The position numbers and the translations under genes were made by a program. The notes under the pieces are model-generated. The model was given only the letters and a program-made list of their open reading frames with translations. It had not been told where the DNA came from and did no database searches. A DNA stretch of 16,996 bases from JBOGEB01 sp050743125 (GTDB lineage: Bacteria; Actinomycetota; Nitriliruptoria; Euzebyales; Egibacteraceae), in NCBI GenBank assembly GCA_050743125.1, contig JBOGEB010000081.1, forward strand, positions 1 through 16,996, in the 5' to 3' direction. Below, piece after piece: positions 7,082 through 12,964 of the stretch (positions are counted from its first letter, which is position 1; every line of letters starts with the position of its first letter).

Positions 7082-7813
7082 TCAGCGGATTGCGACCACA
7101 AGCATCTGATCGCTGTAGTACGTGAGCCGCGCCCCCTCACGGCCGTAACCCTCGACCCGTGAGAAGCCGGCCGCAAGCAGCCAATCCCGCAGCTCGGGGA
7201 AGCTCAGCAGCCGGGCAAAATCCCGCTTTGAGCGACTCTGGCCCTTGCGGATCACGATCGTCGTCGTGTAAAGCCTTCCTTCGAGTGGCTCGTATGTATT
7301 GTGGTTGATCTGCAGGTCGCCGTCCCGTTCGAAGATCGGGTTGCCCAGCTCGCGTAGCACACACGCCTGGTGTTCCACGCTCATCAGCAGCTTGCCGCCC
7401 GGCCGCAACGCGCGGTACGCCTCGGAGAGAACCTGACGGTTCTCTTCATCGTTGAAGAACCCGAAGCTGTTGAACCAGTTGACGATCCCGTCGAACTTCT
7501 CGCTCCAGGGCAGAGACCGCATGTCGCCCTGGACATAGGTCACATCCACGCCACGCTCGACCGCGTCCTGACTGGCGAACTCGAGGAACCGCTGGGACAC
7601 GTCAAGGCCGGTGACCCTCACGCCACGAGCCGCGAGCCGGTTCGCGATCCGCCCGTGCCCGCAGGGCACATCGAGTACGTCCATGCCTTCCCGCAGCGCA
7701 AGCGCCTTCCAGATCAGCTCGGTATCGCCGTCGCTCTCCTCGTCGAGCAGGTCACCCCAAAAGTAGAGATAGTCGTCGTCGAAGGTTTCTTCGGCGTTAA
7801 GCTGCACGTCCAT
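7082..7813 (-). CDS. Class I SAM-dependent methyltransferase
   Basis: 243-residue Rossmann-fold methyltransferase. Motif I reads VLDVPCGHGRIANRLA (from about residue 46), followed by VTGLDVS with the acidic residue that contacts the SAM ribose, GDMRSLPW as motif II and ALRPGGKLLMSV as motif III. The N-terminal DDDYLYFWGDLL resembles small-molecule methyltransferases of the type 11/25 groups. ATG 7813 has AGGAAG 4 nt upstream. It is co-directional with the lanthipeptide genes and first in the series, but the 417-nt gap to the synthetase suggests its own transcript. It might methylate the lanthipeptide (N-terminus, a side chain or a carboxylate) or be unrelated; the sequence does not decide. 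Similar enzymes are common in secondary metabolism. Confidence 0.85.
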   Translation of the reverse strand: MDVQLNAEETFDDDYLYFWGDLLDEESDGDTELIWKALALREGMDVLDVPCGHGRIANRLAARGVRVTGLDVSQRFLEFASQDAVERGVDVTYVQGDMRSLPWSEKFDGIVNWFNSFGFFNDEENRQVLSEAYRALRPGGKLLMSVEHQACVLRELGNPIFERDGDLQINHNTYEPLEGRLYTTTIVIRKGQSRSKRDFARLLSFPELRDWLLAAGFSRVEGYGREGARLTYYSDQMLVVAIR

Positions 7814-8096
7814 CCGCTTCCTGGCAATTTGCCGTTACGATGGGCAGGACAAAGTGATGAAACCCGCAATGCAAAACTCCCGCGTTTCTATGTTATCACC
7901 AGCCAGCCGCAAAAGCCAGCGGGCGAAGCCGGCGCGCGCCGACCTGAACTCCGCCTCAGCCTACGTTCAAACCTTCAGGAAGTTTCTCGATCGCGGGTAG
8001 CGGTGCGTGGTGGGCGGCATGTGCCTTTGGGCGCCCAGGCCAGGAGTGCCGGATTTCGGTGGTCTGGGCTGGAGTGGGCGTCAAAGACGCTCAGGC
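7814..8096. other. Non-coding stretch upstream of the methyltransferase
   Basis: About 280 nt with no frame that I recognise. The part next to the methyltransferase (7850-7900) is relatively A/T-rich and probably carries its promoter; GATAACAT on the minus strand near 7895 is one possible -10 region, without a clear -35. The rest looks like decayed DNA leading into the regulator pseudogene. Confidence 0.4.
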
Positions 8097-8494
8097 CGAT
8101 TCCGGTTGATCGTCGCCGAGGGCCGTGACCTGCACCGCGCCGCGTTCGCCGCCGGGGAGGACCTGAAGGTCGTCGCCCAGGTCAGTGACGGATCCTCGGC
8201 CCCCGAGTGCGCAGCGCGGCTGGAGCCGGATGCCGTCTGTGTGGGGGTGGGCCGGCCCGACGAAGCCGACGAGGCATATCTCCGGCTCACCACCCCGTGA
8301 GAAGCAGGTGCTCGGGTTGCTCGGCGAGAGCCGGGGGAAACATCGTGATCGTGCGTATCCTCGTCATTCCCCGCAGACCCGCGCGGGCGCTTGTTCAGAA
8401 CATCGTCCGCAAACTCGGTGTGCGCTTCCGGCTGGAGGCGACCGCGATGGCGTCCACAGGCGTCGAGACGGCTGGCTGCGCAACGGGACCGTGA
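8097..8494 (+). pseudogene. Decayed NarL/LuxR-type response regulator
   Basis: Three frames must be joined to recover it. First, a receiver-like start RLIVAEGRDLHRAAFAAGE and DLKVVAQVSDGS runs to LTTP and a stop at 8298-8300. Next, a shifted frame gives PREKQVLGLLGESRG, the start of a LuxR HTH (LTPREREVL pattern). A second shift near 8340 gives IVRILVIP, then ALVQNIVRKLGVRFRLEAT, the recognition half of the same HTH, ending at 8494. The phospho-acceptor Asp position is not conserved, and the second half of the receiver plus the linker, roughly 60-90 residues, is missing. It is therefore inactivated by an internal deletion and two frameshifts. RamR-type regulators of class III clusters belong to this family, so it may be the lost regulator of the neighbouring cluster, but it could equally be unrelated. 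Confidence 0.75.
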
Positions 8495-8605
8495 AGCGTC
8501 CATGACGGACCAGCACCTCGCCGCAGCCCGGGTACGGTCGTTCCACGCTGCAGCGCACGCGTCCAGGACCGCCGCGGGGGCCGATCTGTCCGGTTCACTG
8601 CGCGG

Positions 8606-8650
8606 GTGGTGACGGGGGGCGCGGGATTCCTCGGCCCGCACGTGTCCACC
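8606..8650 (+). pseudogene. Fragment of an NAD-dependent epimerase/dehydratase (extended SDR)
   Basis: The frame reads VVTGGAGFLGPHVST. TGGAGFLG is the N-terminal nucleotide-binding motif of nucleotide-sugar epimerases (TGxxGxxG of extended SDRs). Nothing after it continues the fold, so only about 15 residues survive. The flanking 8495-8729 shows no other recognisable coding sequence. The motif is specific enough to note, but the fragment is very short. Confidence 0.4.
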
Positions 8651-8729
8651 CGCATGAACGACATGTCCGACATCTGTGCTCTTCGACGGTCGCGGCCCCC
8701 TCGGTGCACTCGCCCTATTCCTGTGGCAA

Positions 8730-8768
8730 CGAAGAGGGGTTTGTCCCGTTATCGGGACAAACCCTTCG
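8730..8768. terminator. Strong bidirectional stem-loop
   Basis: GGGTTTGTCCCG and CGGGACAAACCC pair perfectly over 12 bp around a TTAT loop. Outer CGAA/TTCG arms extend the stem across a 3-nt bulge. It begins 22 nt after the stop of the minus-strand gene 8791-9390, so it is the likely terminator of that gene. There is no long T run on either side. Confidence 0.7.
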
Positions 8769-8790
8769 CTGCCGAGGTGACCGTCTGCGG

Positions 8791-9390
8791 TTATTCCGAG
8801 TTGTCCTGGGTTTTCGGCGTGTCAGCCTTCGTGCTCGATGCACCTTCCAGGGGTGGCTGCACTTCGAACTTGTCCCGGAGCCGGTCCTCGATCTCCTTCC
8901 GGAGCCGGTCCTCGATCTCCTTCCGGAGCCGGTCCTCCGCAGTCGGGTCCGTGGTCGGGTCCTCTGCCGGGTCCTCGGCTTTGGCCTTGTCCGCAGTTTT
9001 GCCCTCGGCCTTGGCTTCGTCTTTGGCCTTGTCCTCAGTTTTGTTCTGGACCTTCTCCGGCTTGTCGTCCGGCTGGTGGGGGGCTGACGGGCGCGCTCCG
9101 GTGGCCTTCGGCGGTCTCGGCGCGGCGGCAGGCGGCTGGGGAGCATCAGCGACCACGGGCAGCGCCGGCCAGGGCGGCGCGGCAAACAGCGCCGGCTGAC
9201 CAGTCAAGCCCGCTGTGGTTTGGGCGGCCGGAACGCCCCTAGCGACCTCGGCGGGGACGTCCACACTCGGGTACTGCCGGGACCTGCCGAAGCCACCCAG
9301 CCCGGCGGCGGCGCCGAGCCACGACCCGGCGCCGAGCACGGCGGTGACGAGGATCATGGCCGGACCCCCTGCCCTCATCTTCGATTTCAC
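8791..9390 (-). CDS. Secreted or membrane-anchored low-complexity Lys/Glu/Pro protein
   Basis: 199-residue protein that I do not recognise. GTG 9390 has GAGGGGG about 7 nt upstream; ATG 9378 is an alternative start. Residues 1-30 look like a signal peptide or membrane anchor (KSKMRAGG, then a hydrophobic stretch ILVTAVLGAGSWLGAAAGL). Next come a Pro/Ala-rich linker (about 60-110), an Ala/Lys/Glu/Asp-rich stretch with KTEDKAKDEAKAEGK-type repeats, and a predicted helix built of the octad EDRLRKEI (about 150-172). No Cys and no catalytic motif are present. It is probably an exported, extended charged protein. Whether it belongs with any neighbour is unknown. The good start site, signal sequence and following terminator support a real gene. 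Confidence 0.65.
   Translation of the reverse strand: MKSKMRAGGPAMILVTAVLGAGSWLGAAAGLGGFGRSRQYPSVDVPAEVARGVPAAQTTAGLTGQPALFAAPPWPALPVVADAPQPPAAAPRPPKATGARPSAPHQPDDKPEKVQNKTEDKAKDEAKAEGKTADKAKAEDPAEDPTTDPTAEDRLRKEIEDRLRKEIEDRLRDKFEVQPPLEGASSTKADTPKTQDNSE
8876..8937. repeat. 24-nt in-frame tandem repeat, about 2.6 copies
   Basis: Unit CGGAGCCGGTCC + TCGATCTCCTTC occurs at 8876-8899 and 8900-8923 with no mismatch, then a partial copy at 8924-8937. It encodes the octad EDRLRKEI on the minus strand. Exact identity implies recent duplication, and unit number may vary between strains without breaking the frame. Confidence 0.85.
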
Positions 9391-9504
9391 CTGATCGCCC
9401 CCTCGATCCCGCAGCGCGATAAAGCGCGCACTAACTCTAAAGGCAACACAGTTACCAGAATCCGCCTATTCCCGCTCACCAATGCCCTTTGGGCAGGCGC
9501 CTCC

Positions 9505-9533
9505 ATTATACAAATGGCACGCTCAGAGGTAAC
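9505..9533 (-). promoter_or_regulatory. Candidate promoter of the Lys/Glu-rich protein gene
   Basis: A consensus TATAAT (9510-9505, minus strand) lies 17 nt from GTTACC (9533-9528), a poor -35 box. It sits in an unusually A/T-rich 170-nt stretch, and a start near 9498 gives a leader of about 108 nt to the GTG at 9390. A small TGCCC/GGGCA inverted repeat (9483-9495) lies just downstream. Confidence 0.4.
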
Positions 9534-9580
9534 GATTTATCAGGCTGGATTGTGCGCTGAGATTAGGCGGTGATTCGCCC

Positions 9581-9623
9581 GTTACAGGCCGTAGGCGGCC
9601 GTCAGGCGCAGCCAGACCTCGCC
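9581..9623 (-). repeat. Disulfide reductase 3'-end repeat, copy C
   Basis: This 43-nt segment matches the last codons of the oxidoreductase gene ending at 12808. It encodes EVWLRLTAAYGL and TAA on the minus strand, where the full gene has Met in place of Thr. It is cut off at 9623 and fused directly to the PIN-toxin remnant. Confidence 0.75.
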
Positions 9624-9625
9624 GT

Positions 9626-9787
9626 GGGGGCAAGCTCCTCGCTGACGCGGGTCTCGACTCGGCTCACGCCATCGACGCGCTGGTCGTAGCGACCGCCCTA
9701 CGGCTCGGCGGCGGGCTGATCGCCACCCATGAGGACCTTCAACGGCTCACGGCCGGCTGCCCGAACGGCGCGATCGTGGCGATCTGA
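9626..9787 (+). pseudogene. VapC/PIN toxin C-terminal remnant
   Basis: 53 codons and a stop match residues 83-137 of the intact VapC at 12389-12802. They read GGKLLADAGLDSAHAIDALV and GGGLIATHEDLQRL, ending IVAI. Relative to that copy two residues (Asp-Pro) are deleted in the last acidic motif, and the N-terminal half with the first catalytic Asp and the Glu is missing. It has no start or antitoxin partner. It is diverged from the intact gene at many positions, so it is a separate VapC lineage and not a recent duplicate. Confidence 0.8.
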
Positions 9788-9834
9788 CAAGCAGGGGGCA
9801 GGCGCCCGGAGAGGCGCGCTCATCGCCGGTGCGC

Positions 9835-9861
9835 GCTGCTCGCGTCCGGACCGCGAGCAGC
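9835..9861. repeat. Perfect 10-bp inverted repeat upstream of the HTH-TPR gene
   Basis: GCTGCTCGCG and CGCGAGCAGC flank a 7-nt spacer TCCGGAC, 80 nt before the GTG at 9941. It may terminate transcription from the left or act as an operator for the regulator. It has no T run. Confidence 0.4.
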
Positions 9862-9940
9862 TCTCAGCGCCGGTGTCGCCCCGCCTGGGGGTAAGGTTTT
9901 CGGCATCTCGCGCGTCGAATGTGAGGAATGTGAGGATTCT

Positions 9941-11470
9941 GTGACGACCAGGAATCGAGAGCCGCGGGAGGACCGGCAGGACCGGAGGTGCGCCGAGCGG
10001 ATCCGCGCCCGCCGCCTGCTGCATGCCGGCGAGCCGGCGGACCCGCCGTCGGGGCTGCTGCACGAGATCGCGGGCGAGGTCCGCGAATGCTGTGGCCACA
10101 GCCTGCTGAAGGCGCACCGGCTGGCCTGCGGCTGGACGGTGGACGAGGCGGTCGTGGCGATCCACGCGATGTGCAAGGAGCAGAAGCTGGGCTCGCGGGG
10201 GCTGACCGGGCGGTCGTGGCTGGAGTGGGAGGCGGGCGCCAAGCCCAACGGCGACTACCAGGACCTGCTGTGCCGGCTGTTCGCGACCGGGCCGGTGCAG
10301 CTGGGGTTCGCCACCGAGTACCGCGAAACCGACGAGGATGTGGGGGAGCCGGCTGCTGCGACACTACCCTTGGGGGGCGCGAACGACCCTGTGGAGGTGG
10401 GTGAGCCTACGAACCGGCGGCATGTCTTCACGGGCGTCGGCGCCGCCGCGGTCACGCCTGCGGCGTTCAAGGGTGTGCTGTTGGAGGCGGCCGGCGAGGC
10501 GATGGCGTTCACCCGCCGCGCGGAGGCCTCTGCGGTCGGCCCTGGGGTGTTTGAGCATCTCGAGCTGGTCGTGACCGAGTTCCACCACGCCCACGGGCTC
10601 ACGCCCGACACTGAGCTGTTCGACGCGGTGCGCTGGTACCGCAAGGCGGTCGATCGGCTGATCGCGGGCCCGCACACGCTGCGTGAGGGCAGAAAACTCT
10701 ACGCCTACGCCGGCTGGCTGTCGAAGCTGCTCGCGTGGCTCGCCTTCGAGCTGGGCAGCCCGACCACCGCTGCGGCGTACGGTGTGGACGCCTGGCGCCA
10801 CGGCTGGCAGGCCGGCCATGACGAGCTGTGCGCCTGGGCGATGGACGTGAACGCGAGCATCGCCTGGTACGCCAACCAGCCGGGCCGGGCGCTGGCCGCG
10901 GCGCTCCAGGGGAGTCAGGTTGCGCCTGCCGGCCACCCGTTGGCGGTGAGGCTCGCGGCGCACGCCGCGCGCGCCTACGCCGACCTGGGCCAAGAGGAGG
11001 ACTTCAAGGCGGCGCTGCGGCGGGCGATGGACCTGCACGAGCGGCTTCCGGCGCGACCGCCCACGCTGTTCGGGAAGGATACGGGGCGGTCCGCCTCTTA
11101 CGCGCTCACCGCCTTCGCCGCCGCGTCGTGCAACACGCTCGGCCTGCCCGAGCAGGCCCGACGCCACGCGACGGACGCACTGGATCCCCTGCTCACGACG
11201 GCGCCCGGGGGGAAGCGTTATCCGACCAGGGAAGCAATCGCCCGTATCGAGTTTGCGCTGGCGTTGGCCGGGCTCGGCTCACCCGATGAGGGGTGCGCTC
11301 TCGGCCGCGAGGCGCTGTCCTCCCAGCGGTTGGTCTGCGCGACGCGCGCTCGGGCGCTCGCGCTGGACGCCGCGTTGCAGCGCGAGTTTGCGGACCTGCC
11401 CGAGGCGGACGAGTTCCACGAGCGCTGCCGCCTGCTCACCCGACCCCCGCCCCCGGATCTGGTGATCTGA
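9941..11470 (+). CDS. HTH (XRE-like) regulator with C-terminal TPR-like repeats
   Basis: 509-residue member of an actinobacterial family of regulators. GTG 9941 is preceded by GAGG with 5-nt spacing, inside a short direct repeat of GAATGTGAG. Residues about 55-125 form the DNA-binding region: LLKAHRLACGWTVDEAV, then RGLTGRSWLEWEAGAKP as recognition segment and DLLCRLFATGPVQLGF. Residues about 160-500 are alpha-helical and Ala/Leu-rich with TPR-like pairs (for example ALRRAMDLHERL, ALGREALSS), expected to bind a ligand or partner. No membrane segment is present. Its stop lies 5 nt before the inverted copy B of the reductase 3' end, so it occupies the position VapC holds next to copy A. The target is unknown; such genes are often found in variable genomic regions. 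Confidence 0.8.
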   Translation: MTTRNREPREDRQDRRCAERIRARRLLHAGEPADPPSGLLHEIAGEVRECCGHSLLKAHRLACGWTVDEAVVAIHAMCKEQKLGSRGLTGRSWLEWEAGAKPNGDYQDLLCRLFATGPVQLGFATEYRETDEDVGEPAAATLPLGGANDPVEVGEPTNRRHVFTGVGAAAVTPAAFKGVLLEAAGEAMAFTRRAEASAVGPGVFEHLELVVTEFHHAHGLTPDTELFDAVRWYRKAVDRLIAGPHTLREGRKLYAYAGWLSKLLAWLAFELGSPTTAAAYGVDAWRHGWQAGHDELCAWAMDVNASIAWYANQPGRALAAALQGSQVAPAGHPLAVRLAAHAARAYADLGQEEDFKAALRRAMDLHERLPARPPTLFGKDTGRSASYALTAFAAASCNTLGLPEQARRHATDALDPLLTTAPGGKRYPTREAIARIEFALALAGLGSPDEGCALGREALSSQRLVCATRARALALDAALQREFADLPEADEFHERCRLLTRPPPPDLVI

Positions 11471-11474
11471 CGCG

Positions 11475-11632
11475 GTTACAGGCCGTAGGCGGCGATCAGG
11501 CGCAGCCAGACCTCGCTGAGGGTGGGGAACGAGGGGACGGCGTGCCACAGCCGGTCCATGGTCACCTCGCCGACGATCGCGACGGTCGCGGAGTGGAGCA
11601 GCTCGGCGACGCCAGGCCCGGTGAACGTCGCC
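11475..11632 (-). repeat. Disulfide reductase 3'-end repeat, copy B (158 nt)
   Basis: Gap-free match to 12807-12964, with about 11 differences in 158 nt by hand count, mostly at third codon positions. Translated on the minus strand it gives ATFTGPGVAELLHSATV, the redox-helper region LWHAVPSFPTLSEVW and the end RLIAAYGL, with an intact reading frame. It stops abruptly at 11632 where similarity to the gene ends. The pattern of silent changes shows it derives from a once-functional homologue and not from recent tandem duplication of the neighbour. Confidence 0.9.
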
Positions 11633-11704
11633 CTCGACGTCCCGTAGGTTGACCTGTAAGGGCGGATGCTGGCCGCGGCTCATGCCGGATGGGATGACGG
11701 AGGC

Positions 11705-11950
11705 ATGTCGGAGGCTGGGTTCCTGGAGCGCATCGCTATCGATCCCGCGATCTGCGGCGGCAAGCCCTGCATCCGTGGTCATCGAATCTGGGTATCACTG
11801 ATCCTTGGTCTGCTGGCTGGGGGTATGACGACGGCTGAGATCCTCGCCGACTATCCAGGGCTCGAGGAAGTCGACATCAGAGCCTGCATCGCCTACGGGG
11901 CCAAGCTGGCCGACAGCCGCTTCGTCGATCTGGCCGACCCGGCAGCGTGA
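11705..11950 (+). CDS. DUF433 protein, predicted antitoxin
   Basis: 81-residue DUF433 (COG2442) protein. It carries the family signature IDPAICGGKPCIRGHRI, then LILGLLAGGMTTAEILADYP and DIRACIAYGAKLAD, a short HTH-like fold. The ATG at 11705 matches the usual family start; GGAGG lies only 1 nt before it, so an ATG at 11666 with AAGGGCGG upstream, adding 13 residues, cannot be excluded. It overlaps the next gene by GTGA. DUF433 genes are typically paired with DUF5615 genes, and the pair is predicted to be a type II toxin-antitoxin module. Here the partner is truncated, so the antitoxin may be an orphan or have kept only autoregulation. Confidence 0.85.
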   Translation: MSEAGFLERIAIDPAICGGKPCIRGHRIWVSLILGLLAGGMTTAEILADYPGLEEVDIRACIAYGAKLADSRFVDLADPAA

Positions 11951-12144
11951 GGGTCAAACTCGACGAGAATCTCGGCCACCGCACCGTCCGGTTGTTCCGC
12001 GACGCCGGGCACGATGGAGCCACGGTCTTCGATCAGCAGCTGGCCGGCGCCGTAGACGCCGACGTCGTCGCGGTATGCGTCGTCGGAGAGCGTGTCCTCG
12101 TCACGCTGGACCTGGACTTCGCCAACCCCCTCTCGGTTCCGTAG
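11947..12144 (+). pseudogene. Truncated DUF5615 PIN-like toxin
   Basis: GTG 11947 overlaps the DUF433 stop (GTGA). The 65 residues show the DUF5615 (COG4634, PIN-like) start VKLDENLGHRTVRLFRDAGH and the core VLVTLDLDFANPL, then end in SVP and a stop. Family members usually run to about 110-120 residues, so the C-terminal half is missing. The next 32 nt lead straight to the promoter and start of vapB. The acidic residues Asp6-Glu7 and the LDLDFAN aspartates remain. The loss of the second half most likely inactivates it; a short functional form is possible but unlikely. Confidence 0.75.
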
Positions 12145-12164
12145 CTCGCGGATTCGTACTCTGG

Positions 12165-12176
12165 TAGGATTTCTGC
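12165..12176 (+). promoter_or_regulatory. Candidate leaderless promoter of vapB
   Basis: TAGGAT lies at -12 to -7 relative to the A of the vapB ATG at 12177, the geometry of leaderless actinobacterial transcripts (TANNNT then ATG at +1). No good -35 hexamer is seen. The AGGA inside the same box could instead serve as a ribosome binding site of a longer transcript. Confidence 0.4.
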
Positions 12177-12404
12177 ATGGTCGAGAAGGCTGCCAAGGTG
12201 TCTATCAGCTTGCCCTCCGAACTCGCGTCAGAGGTGCGCGCGTATGTGGGTCAGCGCGGGCTGTCAGCGTTTGCCGCAAGGGCGCTTCGTCATGAGCTGC
12301 AGCGGGAGCGGCTGGGCGAGTTCCTCGAGGAGCTCGAGCAGATCATTGGCCCGCCTGACGAGGAGCTGGTCGCGCAGATCGACGAGCTGTGGCCGGACGG
12401 CTGA
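12177..12404 (+). CDS. vapB: VapB-type ribbon-helix-helix antitoxin
   Basis: 75-residue protein. The N-terminal KVSISLPSELASEVRAYVG followed by LSAFAARALRHELQRE is a ribbon-helix-helix DNA-binding domain (CopG/MetJ-like), which would dimerise and bind its own promoter. The acidic C-terminal tail, FLEELEQIIGPPDEELVAQ, is the expected toxin-binding segment. Its last 16 nt overlap the toxin start, so the two are translationally coupled. The family name VapB is used in the broad sense of an antitoxin paired with a PIN toxin. Confidence 0.85.
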   Translation: MVEKAAKVSISLPSELASEVRAYVGQRGLSAFAARALRHELQRERLGEFLEELEQIIGPPDEELVAQIDELWPDG

Positions 12405-12802
12405 TCCTGGACGCGGAGGCGGTCAGCGCGCTCGCCCGGCCCCGGAGCAGCCCCAAGGCGGCGAAACGCGCACAAGCGGTGCTTGAGTCTGCACGGCGCA
12501 ATGGCGCGGTGGTCACGGTGCCGGCAGCGGTGCTGGTGGAGGTGTACCGGGGGACCCGCCACGACGCTGCGGTGGACTGGGTGCTCCGCCGTATCGCAGA
12601 GATCGTCCCCACAGGGCATTCGGTCGCACGCCGCGGAGGGAAACTCCTTGCAGACACACACCTTGACTCCGCCCATGCGATCGACGCGCTGGTCGTGGCG
12701 ACGGCTGTCCGCCTCGGCGGCGGCCTGATCGCCACCCACGACCCCGAGGACCTTCAACGGCTCGCAGCCGACTATCCGAACGTCACGATCGTGGCCATCT
12801 GA
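12389..12802 (+). CDS. vapC: VapC-type PIN-domain toxin (predicted ribonuclease)
   Basis: 137-residue PIN protein starting at GTG 12389 inside vapB. The four acidic residues of the Mg-dependent RNase centre are visible: Asp8 in LILDAEAVSAL, Glu51 in VLVEVYRGTR, Asp99 in SAHAIDALVVATA and Asp118 in GLIATHDPEDL. It appears intact and should cleave a specific RNA (often tRNA or rRNA) when freed from VapB. Its stop is 5 nt from the convergent stop of the oxidoreductase gene. A diverged remnant of a related toxin lies at 9626-9787. Confidence 0.88.
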   Translation: MAGRLILDAEAVSALARPRSSPKAAKRAQAVLESARRNGAVVTVPAAVLVEVYRGTRHDAAVDWVLRRIAEIVPTGHSVARRGGKLLADTHLDSAHAIDALVVATAVRLGGGLIATHDPEDLQRLAADYPNVTIVAI

Positions 12803-12806
12803 CGCC

Positions 12807-12964
12807 GTTACAGGCCGTAGGCGGCCATGAGGCGGAGCCAGACCTCGCTGACGGTGGGGAATGAGGGCACCGCGTGCCACAGCCGGTCCATCGGCACCTC
12901 GCCGACGATCGCGACGGTGGCGGAGTGGAGCAGCTCGGCGACGCCGGGCCCGGTGAACGTCGCC
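12807..12964 (-). repeat. Disulfide reductase 3'-end repeat, copy A (resident)
   Basis: The 158-nt 3' end of the oxidoreductase gene, marked because copies B (11475-11632) and C (9581-9623) repeat it. The similarity to copy B extends past the stop codon by about 10 nt (ATCTGACGC, from 12797 and 11465), into the ends of vapC and the HTH-TPR gene. Confidence 0.9.

Noticed and set aside
8876..8937. Tandem repeat considered as a CRISPR array
   Set aside because: Units are contiguous without spacers, in frame, and encode a protein octad.
9571..12806. Integrase, transposase or tRNA attachment site to explain the repeated 3' ends
   Set aside because: No recombinase-like protein and no tRNA-like sequence found on either strand within the window; the accretion idea therefore rests on the repeats alone.
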